From NCBI GenBank assembly GCA_947471745.1, contig CANJKZ010000142.1, positions 2,142,501 to 2,206,500 of the forward strand: a stretch of DNA of 64,000 nucleotides, read 5' to 3'. Position numbers and translations under genes: made by a program. The stretch comes from Closterium sp. Naga37s-1. Its lineage: Eukaryota > Streptophyta > Zygnematophyceae > Desmidiales > Closteriaceae. Shown one piece after another: positions 1 through 9,393 of the stretch; the stretch's first letter is position 1, and each line of letters starts with the position of its first letter. Below the pieces are notes generated by a model that searched no databases, was not told where the DNA came from, and saw only the letters and a list, made by a program, of their open reading frames with translations.

Positions 1-73
1 GCAACGTCCCTCGCTTGCAGCATATGAGGCAGGCTGCAGCACAAGCATGAAGGTGTGGCAGCAAGATCAGGGT

Positions 74-103
74 GTGGGCGTGGGCGTGGGCGTGGGCGTG
101 GGG
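74..103 (+). repeat. (GTGGGC)n hexamer tandem repeat
   Basis: About five near-perfect copies of GTGGGC in a row, giving five GGG runs 3 bases apart on the plus strand. Confidence 0.85.
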
Positions 104-204
104 GAGTGACTGACGCCTGGCTGTCATTCCCTGCTGCTGCAGGTGCGTCAAGAGAGAGTGGCAGGGTGCACGGCAGGGAGGCAGGGAGGAAGGGGGGGAT
201 GGAG

Positions 205-252
205 GGAGTGAGTGAGGGAGGGAGGGAGGGAGGGAGGGAGGGAGGGAGGGGA
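205..252 (+). repeat. (GGGA)n tetramer tandem repeat
   Basis: About ten GGGA/GAGG units form an unbroken purine tract of regularly spaced G-triplets. A G-quadruplex is possible on the plus strand. No associated gene was identified. Confidence 0.85.
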
Positions 253-2542
253 GTGGGCGGAGAGGAATGAGAGGTACGCAGAGATAGGTTGCGAAGCAGG
301 GTTAGTGCAGCGAGTGGTGGCATTGTGGGGGAGAGCAGCGAGGTGTAGCGGGCAGCGAGGGTGGGGTGGCAGGTGGTGGTGATTGTGGTGCAGTGATTGG
401 CAATGCGGTGCATGGAGGCATACAAGGCGTGTGAATGGGCGTGATGGGCAATGCGTGAGAGTGAAGCGCAGTGCAGCTCCTTGAACCCCCCATCATGCCT
501 CATCCACGCACTCACCTGCCCTCATCCCCACCCACCCCCATGCACAGCCCCACCCACTACCACCCACGCACATCCACAGCAGGCAGCAACAAGGGCACGC
601 ATTGGGTGGCGGGTGGTAAGCAGGGCGAAGCAAGGAATGGTGGTGGGAGAGGAGCAAGGGGGCGGCGAGGGGGCCGCGCATGTGGAGAGCATGCGGGTGG
701 GATGTGCATGCAGGTGGTTCCTCCCCCAATGGCATGTGCCCCGCATCCTGCATGCACCATGCCACATCAACCATGGCCCCTCTCACTCCACCAAACGCCC
801 ACACCCCACGCCCCCACGCCCCCACACTCCACGCTCACTGCCCCATGCGCACTCCCCCCAATCCACCCACCTCAAGAGCCAACGCCAGTTGCAGCGCAGA
901 GAGTAGAAGCTGAATACTCCCGCGCCGCCACGCAGTAGCTGCCTCAACTCGCCCTCCCTGCGCGCCCCTGCTGCCACCCCCTGCACCCCTGCTTGCACTC
1001 CCTCGCCCGCTCCCACGTGGGCAGCAGCAGGAGCATGCGCGTGCAGGCGAAAGCGCAGAGTGGGCGAGAGAAGCAGAGGCATGCATGCAGGCAAGGGCGG
1101 CGGGTGTGTGGCGAGGGAGAGGCGGAGGGTGAGAGCGCGTGTGGCGGGTGGAGTTGAGGGAGTGGCGGGCGTTGGAGTGGGTGAGGGAGGTGGCGGCGGT
1201 GGGTGGGCAGCAGGGAGGGCGCAGCACAGCAGCACGTGGTTGGGCAAGCCGTCGTCCACGAGTGCCCACGGGCACGCGCCCGAGCTGTGACGCGCGCCAG
1301 TGCCACACAGCACACGCGCATGCCATGCCACGCTGTCACGCCCACGGGCCACACCCAGTGCTCACGGGCCACGCCCACCGCATGTCGCACTGTGCGCCGC
1401 AAAGCCACTCTCACCTCCACAGCACTACCACCGCATTCGTGTTGCACTTGCCTCATGCCTTGCGCCCTCTCATGCCCTCACCGCACGCACCACTCTCGCA
1501 CCACTCTCCCCACTCACTCTCCCCACTCACGCGTGTTGCACGGGTGAGCGCGATACTGAGTCAAGCGGCAGGGTGGTGGGGTGTGTGTGGGAGAGGCTTA
1601 CGGGAAAGCGGAGTGGGGCGGTGATGAGTGGTGCGGTGGTGGCGCGGATGGCGAGTGAAGCGCGCTGCCCACACGCCCACCAGCCCTAAACCCAACCGCG
1701 CACGCACGCCTGCGAGCTACCACCACGCCCATGCCGCGCGCCTCTGGGTAAGCTTCACTGCCGCGCGGGGGGGTAAGGGTCACTGCCGCGCGGGGGTGGG
1801 TGTGGGTGAGTGGCGCGCGGGGGCGGGGGTGGGCGAGCAGCGTGCAGTGAGTGGTGGGCACGGTCGGGTGGCGCGCGAATGGCGCTGCCGCGTGGATCCG
1901 CCGCTCGCGCTCGCAATGGGCTCGTCGCCCACCTCGTCCCACGCGCACCTGCCGCTTCACCGCCGCACCCGCGCCCGCACGCGCGCCCGCCGGAAGGGCG
2001 GAGGGCGCAGGTGGCGAGGCGAGCAGCAGCGCGGTGAGCATGCGACATGCGTGCCACTGGACCCACGCGCAATCACCAAACCTCGCAACTAAACTCATTC
2101 GCTTCCACCCGCATTCCTATCCATACTTGAGCTCTTTCACAGCGCTTCCGTCTCGCTTCTATTACTCGCTCCACGCAGTGCGAGGCGGCGTGGAAAGCAG
2201 TGAGAGGATGGCGATCCCACCGTCCGTTGCGCACGCGCTCTTCTCCCAACTCTCCCCTTGCCACCTCCACCATCTCCTCTTGCCTCCCATCCCCTTTAGC
2301 TCTGCTTCGCTAAAGCAACAATCCACTCTCGCTACCACCAACCCAACCATTCGTATTGCTCATGTACAGTTATATTCAATCATTAAAACAGTGATTTTGT
2401 CAGGCTAAACAAACTCAGAGACTTATTGAGAGAAACAAAATCCTAATACACTTGCTCAATCAAGGCAATATGTTCCTATTGCCACTCTACATACGACAAC
2501 AATAATATTCAATCTGCAATTGTGCGTCTTCAAAGGTTTGTT

Positions 2543-2637
2543 TGTCAGTTTACACATTTGTGGTTCACAAGTATACCCTATAGGCTATATGTAGCTTTGC
2601 TATAGAGAGTACATGTTGTTCTGCCTAGGAGTAAACA
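2543..2637 (+). repeat. Decayed copia LTR (E0)
   Basis: Starts TGTCAG, ends AAACA, and is followed at once by TGGTATCACGCGC (2638-2650), which resembles the copia primer-binding site TGGTATCAGAGC. About 95 bp survive, compared with 127-143 bp in the other short-LTR elements here. The boundaries rest on the TG...CA ends and the adjacent PBS only. Confidence 0.55.
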
Positions 2638-2650
2638 TGGTATCACGCGC

Positions 2651-4015
2651 TAAGGTTAGGTCTCACACTTGTGACTTGCCTATCTACCTACCTGCATCGT
2701 GCCCGGATGACTCCGCTAGCCCCGTCGGCCCCGCTAGTTCCGTCGAGCTCTGCTGACCCTGCTAGCCTCGTCAGCCCACTGTCACGAGCCGACTGCGCCT
2801 GCCACGCCCTAGTCGCCGCTACCCGCACCTGCAGCGTCCGCGCTTGCGCCTGCCGCCGCCATGCCTCCTTGCCGCCGACGCATGCGCCTGCCGCCGCCTG
2901 CACCTACCATCACCGCACTTGCCGCACTCAGTGTAGCACCCGCGTGACGCTGCTGCGAGCCTTGCCCTTCGCCGACTCCTGTCACCGGACGAGCGAGTTC
3001 ACATTCGCCAGGTTACATCGGCGAAGGAGCAAAGTGATGCTATTGTTGCTCGCTACTCCTCCCTCTCCTTTGCTAAGGAAAGTGAGCGTGGTGAGCATGG
3101 TGCAGAACGAAGTTTTTTTCATGTCCAGGTGAGTCCAGACAATTTACAACCTGCAAAGCGCGAGTATTGGTACAACATTATTGATGGCATGTGGATCTCC
3201 AAGGTGAAAGACCATCTAGAGCACTGCCTGTCTTCAAGGCGCACTTCGTGGCTGGTGGCTTTAATCAGCAACAAGGGGGTAAACTTCTTTCAGGCCGACT
3301 CCCCCACCCCGAACATGTCCACTCTTTGTCTACTGCTGCACATCTTTGCACAGCACGACAAAAAGCTCCACTAGCGAGACTTCTCCACTGCCTTCCTCCA
3401 GACCAGCCTGCATGAACAGATCTAGCTCCGACGTTCACCTGGTTTCACTAGGTCCTTTTCGTCTTGGGTCAAATGGAGCCTTAGGCGACCAGTATATGGT
3501 CTGTGGCAGGCTCCTCATGAGTGGCACGACATGGTACGCACTACTCTTGCTGCCCTCTGCTTCTTCCCGTCCTTTGCTTACCCTTCTCCCTTCGTTCGCC
3601 ATGGCGAGACTCCTTTCTACACCCTTATTCACGTCGTCGACCTGGTTTTCGCTACTCCCGACTAGGTTGCACCGACCTCAAAGAAGACTGAATTGCTGAT
3701 GAGACACAACTACACTAACCTAGGTGAGTTGCGTCACTATCATGACTTGCAGATCACTAGGGATAGAGCAGGCAGAAGAACCTCGAGCGCTTCAGCCTTC
3801 GGTTCTCTTCTGCACAGCCCACCCTCTTGTTGCGGACAACAAACTCTCAGCTTTTGTCCCTGAAAATCCGGCTCATCGTAGTGGTCTGTACGCAGAGCTG
3901 GTGGGGTGCCTCATGTACCAGACCTTGCATACCTTCTCAGCATACTTGCTCGCTTTGTTGCGACTGGGAGACACCGACATGCAATGGTCGGCCACTACGA
4001 GGTTAGTGCACTAGC
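2651..4015 (+). pseudogene. Degenerate Ty1/copia gag-RT remnant (E0)
   Basis: Conceptual translation in shifting frames gives a Gag piece near 2990-3060, including an AIVARYSS segment seen intact in E3, E4 and E8. A reverse-transcriptase piece follows from about 3150 to 4000 (DGMWI, VNFFQADSPTPNMSTL, QITRDRAGR). Protease and integrase are missing, so gag was joined to RT by internal deletion. Stops and frameshifts are frequent. The E1 LTR begins at 4016, so E1 inserted into or beside this older relic. Confidence 0.7.
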
Positions 4016-4145
4016 TGTCAAACCATATGTTCGTATGTTTCATTAGGCTGTAGTGGGTTTAGTCCTAGGGGGTACACTAATATTCTCGACATTCTTCTTG
4101 TACCCCTCCCTTTGACCTAGTCCACATCATTACTTAATCTTAACA
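4016..4145 (+). repeat. 5' LTR of E1
   Basis: 130 bp, starting TGTCAAACC and ending CTTAACA. It contains GGCTGTAGTGGG and a GGGGTACA/TGTACCCC inverted repeat, both shared with the LTRs of E3, E4, E5, E7 and E8 in whole or part. Confidence 0.88.
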
Positions 4146-4160
4146 TGGTTTCAGAGTAGG
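4146..4160 (+). other. Primer-binding site of E1
   Basis: TGGTTTCAGAGTAGG directly follows the LTR. It is a variant of TGGTATCAGAGC, the sequence complementary to the 3' end of plant initiator tRNA-Met that copia elements commonly use. Confidence 0.75.
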
Positions 4161-4254
4161 TCCCAGTTAGGACGTAGTTTTTTTTTAGGGCCCACCACAT
4201 TCGTTTCCCTCTGCCCGGCAGACGATTTTCACCTGCCCGGCCATTAGGTTCTGC

Positions 4255-4480
4255 CCTGCCTTGTCCTGCCGCGTGCAGCCCGTACAGCCCGCGCGCTGCC
4301 CGCGAACAGCCCGTACAGCCTCCGCGCCGCCTGCGCACTGCCCGTACAGCCCACGCAAGGCTCGCGCTCAGCCCATACAGCCTGCGCCAGGCCCTCGCGC
4401 AGCCCGTACAGCCCGTGTCAGGCTCTCGCACAGCCCGTACAGCCCACGCCAGGCCCTGCGTAGCTCGTACAGCCTTGCGC
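4255..4480 (+). repeat. GC-rich tandem repeat in the E1 leader
   Basis: About ten degenerate units of roughly 20 bp built around AGCCCGTACAGCCCGCGC lie between the PBS and the coding region. E7 has a related repeat at the same place, while E3, E4 and E6 have different ones. Open frames across it are compositional. Confidence 0.75.
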
Positions 4481-4578
4481 GCACCTGACTACCCGCACGC
4501 TGCCCGCACACTGCCCGCGCTGCCCGCACGCCGCTCGCCCGCTGCTCGCGCGGCCCGCACGCTGCCTGCTAGCCGCCC

Positions 4579-5126
4579 GTGCTGCCTGCTCGCTGCTGGC
4601 CCGCCGTCACCTGCCCTGCGAGCTGCATTGCTCGGAATACTCGTACTGGGGGTGTAGAGGCACTTGGTGGCGTAGAGGCTGCTAGTCTTGGTGCTTTTGA
4701 CTCAGCTAGCATAGGTGCAGAGCCTGATGAGGCCTTGCACACTTTCACTCTCGACTCAGGCGCGTCTCGTTGCTTCTTCCGCGACAGCAATACAGTCACA
4801 CCGCTCACAGCCCCTGTCTCTGTCACAATGGCCGACCCCTCTGGGGGCCCAGTAGTCGCGCATGGCGCTACTGTTCTCCCCTATCTGGCGGCCCCTTTCG
4901 GCCTCCTCACAGGTCTCCACCTCCCCTCGTTCGCTAAGAACTTGGTGGCTATCTCTGTCCTCCAGGACCAGTGGGTCACAGTCACCCAGCCTGGAGGCGA
5001 GCTCGTGGCGATCTGTACGAACTCACGCACTGGTGAGCACCTCGCCACGTTCACTCGGAGGCCTGGGTCTGGCCTGTACAGACTGACCACTAAGTCTGCA
5101 TTGGTAGCTGAGTCAGGTCAGGTAGC
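4579..5126 (+). pseudogene. E1 Gag/protease fragment, cut by E2
   Basis: Encodes the aspartic protease region of a copia polyprotein: ALHTFTLDSGASRCFF with catalytic DSG near 4755, then MADPSGGP and LTGLHLPSF. The Gag body (retrotransposon-gag domain, Gly-rich tail, Cys/His finger) that precedes this point in E3 and E4 is absent. Only about 430 bp separate the PBS from the protease. The frame runs into the E2 LTR at 5127. The continuation, including the integrase HHCC region, lies at 12524 beyond E2. Confidence 0.8.
5122..5126 (+). other. Target-site duplication of E2 (left copy)
   Basis: GTAGC directly precedes the E2 5' LTR, and the same five bases follow the 3' LTR at 12519-12523. This matches the 5-bp duplication typical of copia integrase. 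Confidence 0.92.
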
Positions 5127-6121
5127 TGTCAACGGGAGTTGTGTGTTGGCCCCGTCCTCGCTTGAGCGGAGCCGACTTCGTGGTCGGGTGTGAGGGGAGC
5201 AGCCGACCTGCAGCAGTGGACGAGCTGGTTGACGAGGAGGTCAACCTGCACGGGGGCCACTGCACGGGCGCTGACTTCAGGGTGGCGCCGACTTCAGGGA
5301 AGTCGACCTGCGGAGGACGTCAACTTGGTGACGTCAACTTGGGGGCAGCCGACTTGGGTGGTCGGCTGACAGCTGCTCTGGTCGACATGGAGCTGGTCGA
5401 CCAAGAGTGCTGGTCGACGTGGAGCTGGTCGACCAGGAGTGACGTCGACCTGGAGCTGGTCGACCAGGGGTGTGGTCGACCTGGTGAGGTCGACTTGGGG
5501 TGGTCGTCGACTTGGGAGGTCGACGGGCACATACAGGAGCAGCTGGTCGACGTGGTTGCCCGGTCGACCAGGTTACCTGGGTGACGAGGTTCTGCGGAGG
5601 AGTGCGACGGTCGCCCAGGCGAAGTTGGCGAGCCCGACCTCGGTGGTGGTATCCCGAGGTCGACGTGGCTGATCAGATGCAGACTTCAGCGCCAGGTTGA
5701 CTTGGTGTGTGCGCTGTGCAGGTGACGAGGCTCAGCACGCCAATCATCTGCAAGCACCTGCGAAGCTGGTGCGATGCTGTACTGCGGGAGCAACGCTGGC
5801 ACGCCGTAAACCTGCGACGTTGGCACGCCGTCGACTTTGCACTGCTGGAGCGCGGTCGACCAAGTCGTGCTGGAACGCGGTCGACCGTGCTGCGCTGGAA
5901 GTCGACCGACCTGAATGCTAGCTCTGATGTAGTCTTGCCATGCCAACTTCATTGTACCATTGTTGTCAACTTTCTCTAGTGAAACTCTTGCCAACTTGCC
6001 CCGTGAACTAGCAAGCAGTGTGTGCACTAGGAAAACGACGAAGGACCAACGAACGCAGAGATCACACGAGCACCCGTGCCTAGCCCGTAGTCTAGCTCCC
6101 GTTGTAGTAGTTATCTCCGCA
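5127..6121 (+). repeat. 5' LTR of E2
   Basis: 995 bp, TGTCAACGGG to ATCTCCGCA. Compared with the 3' LTR it has an extra 15 bp near 6006-6020. It holds about 18 copies of the palindrome GTCGAC, many inside CTGGTCGACC. Open frames within it are by-products of that repetition. Confidence 0.92.
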
Positions 6122-6138
6122 TGGTGCGGTGAGCGTGG
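6122..6138 (+). other. Presumed primer-binding site of E2
   Basis: TGGTGCGGTGAGCGTGG follows the LTR immediately. It starts with TGG, as a site pairing with tRNA-CCA must, but is not the initiator-Met type used by the other elements. The antisense relative E2' has the same sequence at 38814-38830, so it is a family trait. The primer tRNA was not identified. Confidence 0.6.
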
Positions 6139-6225
6139 ACGCACACGACTTACCTTTCAGTCAGGTCGACGTAGTAGTCACTTACCTATTGTGTTCGTAG
6201 GCCGGCAGCTGTGCGAGTCACCACC

Positions 6226-7242
6226 ATGGTTGGCGTGGGTGACACTGGTGTTGCAGACACCATGGAGGCACGGCTGGCAGGCGCGAGGAGACGCCATGAG
6301 GCGCAGGAGTTTGGCGACCTCCCGTGGGCGGTCGTCGAGGCTGGCATCCGCGCCGTGTGGGCGACGGAGCACCCTCCTTCTCAGCCTGCTTCTCCTCGAC
6401 CGGTGAACACCGAGGGCGGCGTCGACGTGGGCGTCAACGCCGGAGGTGGCCAAGTCGGCAGCAGTGCGGGAGGCACGTCGAGGCAGCGTGGTGTGATTCA
6501 CGCCGATGAAGTCGGCGGCGTTCAGGCGCGAGGGGTGCAGTCGTCGGCGGCTGCAGGCTCCTCGCAGGGCGACGTCGGAGGACGACGAAGCGGTTTGACG
6601 CCGACGTCGGCGACCCAGGTGAAGGCGGGCGGGATGGCACCGAGCTACGGCTACTTCAAGTTTACGCCGGACAGGATCTTGGTCACCCCGCCGCTCGTTG
6701 GTCGACAGGACATCCTCACCTGGAAGGAAGCCATCGAGCCCCAGCTGGAGATGGCCGGGCTGATCAACTTTGCCCGAGGAACCGTGGTGACGCCGGACGA
6801 CCCCGACCTGCGTACGGAGTTTCGCGCCGTGCAGCTGTTGACCTTCACGGTCATCTCGCGGTGCTGCTCGCCGGGCGTGCAGATCGCCTTGAAGTGGTGC
6901 CGAGAGTACCTCGATGCCGGCCACCGGGCGTGGCACTTCATTGAGTCGACCTACCAAGTCACCGACGACTTGTTCATCTCCCAGCTCGAGGGGCAGCTGA
7001 CGCACCTGCGTATGGGCGACGAGGAGACGGCTACCGACTACTGCAACCGAGCTCGGCGGATTCTTGCCACCATCAGGATGGCCGGCGCGCAGTATTCGAC
7101 GTCGTCGTACGTCACCCACGTCATGCAGGGACTCTCGAGCAGCTACAACCTCCTGAAGCGGCTGTCGATGGCGCCTAGCACGAGGACGACGCTCAACGAG
7201 GACAACTTGACCTCGTACATCCTGCAGGACGAGGCGATGTAG
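6226..7242 (+). CDS. E2 Gag, N-terminal part ending at an in-frame TAG
   Basis: The start is ATG at 6226 in the strong context CCACCATGG; the upstream GTG at 6211 is less likely. A 5' domain rich in Ala, Gly and Val leads into a copia-type Gag core from about 6630: SYGYFKFTPDRI, TWKEAIEPQLEMAGL, a FTVISRCCSPGVQIAL helix and LISQLEGQLTHLRMGDEE-like segments, ending LQDEAM before TAG at 7240-7242. The frame continues on the far side with EAQWFQELLAQ and, at 7432-7473, the zinc knuckle. The stop therefore falls inside Gag and probably replaced a CAG (Gln) codon. Gag forms the virus-like particle and packages element RNA. The protein is truncated unless the amber codon is read through. Confidence 0.85.
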   Translation: MVGVGDTGVADTMEARLAGARRRHEAQEFGDLPWAVVEAGIRAVWATEHPPSQPASPRPVNTEGGVDVGVNAGGGQVGSSAGGTSRQRGVIHADEVGGVQARGVQSSAAAGSSQGDVGGRRSGLTPTSATQVKAGGMAPSYGYFKFTPDRILVTPPLVGRQDILTWKEAIEPQLEMAGLINFARGTVVTPDDPDLRTEFRAVQLLTFTVISRCCSPGVQIALKWCREYLDAGHRAWHFIESTYQVTDDLFISQLEGQLTHLRMGDEETATDYCNRARRILATIRMAGAQYSTSSYVTHVMQGLSSSYNLLKRLSMAPSTRTTLNEDNLTSYILQDEAM

Positions 7243-9393
7243 GAGGCACAGTGGTTCCAAGAGCTCTTGGCGCAGGCCAACTTCGTCGCCCCGGCAAAGC
7301 AAGGAGGTCGACCAGGGCAGCGCGGACAGTCTGGCGGTGGAGGTAGTAGTGGCTGGAAGTCGACCAAGGAAGTCGACAAGAAGAAGTCGACCAAGGACAG
7401 CGGTCGAGGAGGAGGAAGTCGACGTCGGGAGTGCTGGCTGTGCGGCGACCCCGACCACCTCTCCTTCGAGTGCCCCGACCGCAGTGACTCCGACGACGAC
7501 GATGCCAAGGGAGGCCGCGGGAGGTCTGGCAGTCGTCGTCCTCGTCGAGGAGGAAACAAGCTGCGCAAGGAGTTGCAGTCGACCAAGTCGACCTCGGCGA
7601 AGGACGCCGACTCCTCTGCTGGCGGCAAGGCGCGGGACGACAAGACGGCGTCGTGCTCGCTGGTCGGCGTCGTGGAGCCGACCGTCTCGCTGGCACCGGA
7701 GGCCGGAGAGGACTTCCAGGCGGTGGCGGCAGCTGTGCAGGCGAACCCGGCGGTGGTCCTGCTCGACAGCGGCTGCTCCCACCACCTGATGGGGACGAAG
7801 GAAGTCTTCGTCGACCTGCAGCCGAGCGGCTCCATCAAGCACGTGCGCGGCTTCAATGGGGCGCTGCAGGACGTCCAGGGCAGTGGCACCGTCGCCCTGC
7901 AGGGAGAGGCGGGGAAGCAGGTGCTCATCCCGGACGTGCTGTACGTCCCGGGTGTGCGGGCCAACCTGCTGTCGTCCGGCCAGCTGAAGGAGCACGGCGT
8001 GAAGCTACAGGAAGACGGCGACGGGATGCTCCTCGTCTCGGCAGCGGGAGAAGTGCTCGGTCGGGCGACGTACTCCGGGCGTGTCCTCTGCACCGACCTG
8101 CGTCCCTGCTCAACGAGGTCGACGTCAACCACGCCGGAGGTTGTGGCCCTGCGGGCGATCGTCTCGAAGACGAAGTCGACGACGGACCGGATGCATGCGA
8201 GGCTTGCGCACGTCGGCATGGACACCATACGGAGCTCGGCGAAGAACGAGGTCGCCATTGGGCTGGACCTCAAGTCGGCGACGGGCGCCGACTCACCGTG
8301 TGTCTCGTGCGTCGGCGGGAAGCTGGCGCGGCACACCTTCCCCGACCAAGGCTCCGACGCCGACGACGTGCTGGCCGTCGTGCACATCGACCTGTGCGGG
8401 CCGTTCCGCGTGGCTGCCAAGGACGGCAGCCTGTACTTCCTGCTGCTGAAGGACCGCAAGACCCGCTTCGTGTGGGTGAGGCCGGTCGCCAAGAAGTCGG
8501 ATGTGCTGTTGGAGTTCCAGAAGTGGATGGTGTTGGTGGAGAGGCAGACGAAGAAGTCGGTGCTGATGCTTCGCTCCGACCGAGGGGGGGAGTTCCTCGG
8601 GAAGAAGTTCACCGACTTCGTGGACGGCAAGGGGATCGTCCACAACCTTACCTGCCCGTACACCCCGCAGCAGAACGGCATGGCGGAGCGGGAGATGAGG
8701 ACGGTGGTGGAGTCGGTGCGGACGATGCTGCTGCACATGGGCGTGCAGCACCAGTGGTGGCACCTCGCCCTGCGGCAGGCCGTCTGGATCCGCAACTGCC
8801 TTGAGAGGTCGACGCTGCCGCCGGGGACGACGCCGTACGAGCTGCTGGTCGGCCAGAAGCCCGACTTGTCGATGGCGAGGGTGTGGGGCTGCATGGCGCA
8901 GTTCCTTGTCCCCGAGCAGCAGCGTGGTTGGAAGTTGAAGCCAAAGGCCAGGTGGGGCCTTCACCTTGGCGTGTCGGCGGAGAGCAAGGGCTGGGAGCTC
9001 CTCGACATCGACGCCAACCGGGTGGTCACCACGTCGGATGTGGTCTTCTACGAGGAGATGTCGCTGGCCGAGTGGAAGTCGGAGCACGGATCAGTGTCCG
9101 GCCGAACGCCGTCCACCCCGCCAACCGACACCTCGTCGGCGACGCTACCTCTGCTAGCCGATGTCGGTGGGCTTGCTGCTGAGGACGACGAGGATGTCCG
9201 TCCTCCTTCCCCTCCCTCTCCTGCCCCTCCCCTCGTGGCCGACCTGCGCGGGCTGACCTCGGTGTCGGCCTCCGGCGATGAGGGGAGTAGTGGGACGTCG
9301 CCTTCGGCGCCGGCCAAGGGCATCGCCGGTGGCCGACGTGACGAGCGGCAAGTCGACGCGGGAGTGAAGTCGACGTTGACAAGGGAGGAGTAG
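7243..9393 (+). CDS. E2 Gag zinc knuckle, protease and integrase
   Basis: Same frame as the upstream Gag, between TAG 7240-7242 and TAG 9391-9393, with no internal ATG that clearly starts it. In order: a basic Ser/Lys region; a classical CX2CX4HX4C knuckle (CWLCGDPDHLSFEC, 7432-7473); aspartic protease with LLDSGCSHH (Asp codon about 7764); the pre-integrase His/Cys region (RLAHVGMDTI...CVSCVGGK); and the integrase core with catalytic acidic residues in HIDLCGPF, RSDRGGEF and NGMAEREM. It ends in a Pro/Ser-rich linker. All catalytic motifs appear intact. The enzymes mature the particle and insert the cDNA. Expression needs readthrough of the upstream TAG, or the element is a recently killed copy. 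Confidence 0.85.
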   Translation, partial: EAQWFQELLAQANFVAPAKQGGRPGQRGQSGGGGSSGWKSTKEVDKKKSTKDSGRGGGSRRRECWLCGDPDHLSFECPDRSDSDDDDAKGGRGRSGSRRPRRGGNKLRKELQSTKSTSAKDADSSAGGKARDDKTASCSLVGVVEPTVSLAPEAGEDFQAVAAAVQANPAVVLLDSGCSHHLMGTKEVFVDLQPSGSIKHVRGFNGALQDVQGSGTVALQGEAGKQVLIPDVLYVPGVRANLLSSGQLKEHGVKLQEDGDGMLLVSAAGEVLGRATYSGRVLCTDLRPCSTRSTSTTPEVVALRAIVSKTKSTTDRMHARLAHVGMDTIRSSAKNEVAIGLDLKSATGADSPCVSCVGGKLARHTFPDQGSDADDVLAVVHIDLCGPFRVAAKDGSLYFLLLKDRKTRFVWVRPVAKKSDVLLEFQKWMVLVERQTKKSVLMLRSDRGGEFLGKKFTDFVDGKGIVHNLTCPYTPQQNGMAEREMRTVVESVRTMLLHMGVQHQWWHLALRQAVWIRNCLERSTLPPGTTPYELLVGQKPDLSMARVWGCMAQFLVPEQQRGWKLKPKARWGLHLGVSAESKGWELLDIDANRVVTTSDVVFYEEMSLAEWKSEHGSVSGRTPSTPPTDTSSATLPLLADVGGLAAEDDEDVRPPSPPSPAPPLVADLRGLTSVSASGDEGSSGTSPSAPAKGIAGGRRDERQVDAGVKSTLTREE

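Larger units (their letters stand above)
1..2542. other. GC-rich low-complexity region without a recognisable gene
   Basis: Roughly the first 2.1 kb is G-rich and C-rich with simple repeats such as GTGGGC, GGGA and CCCACGCC. From about 2100 the composition becomes more AT-rich. Many overlapping open frames exist on both strands, but they are compositional and low in complexity, none shows a domain I recognise, and no coherent exon/intron chain could be built. It may be intergenic DNA or degraded repeat. No RNA gene was seen. Confidence 0.6.

Noticed and set aside
55..2408. Protein-coding genes in the first 2.4 kb
   Set aside because: Frames on both strands are low-complexity and mutually overlapping. 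No splice chain or motif supports any.
6178..8894. Long antisense open frames (about 600 and 580 codons) opposite E2 gag and integrase
   Set aside because: They mirror a strongly biased sense frame with GC-rich codons. No domains, and the sense frame has clear copia motifs.
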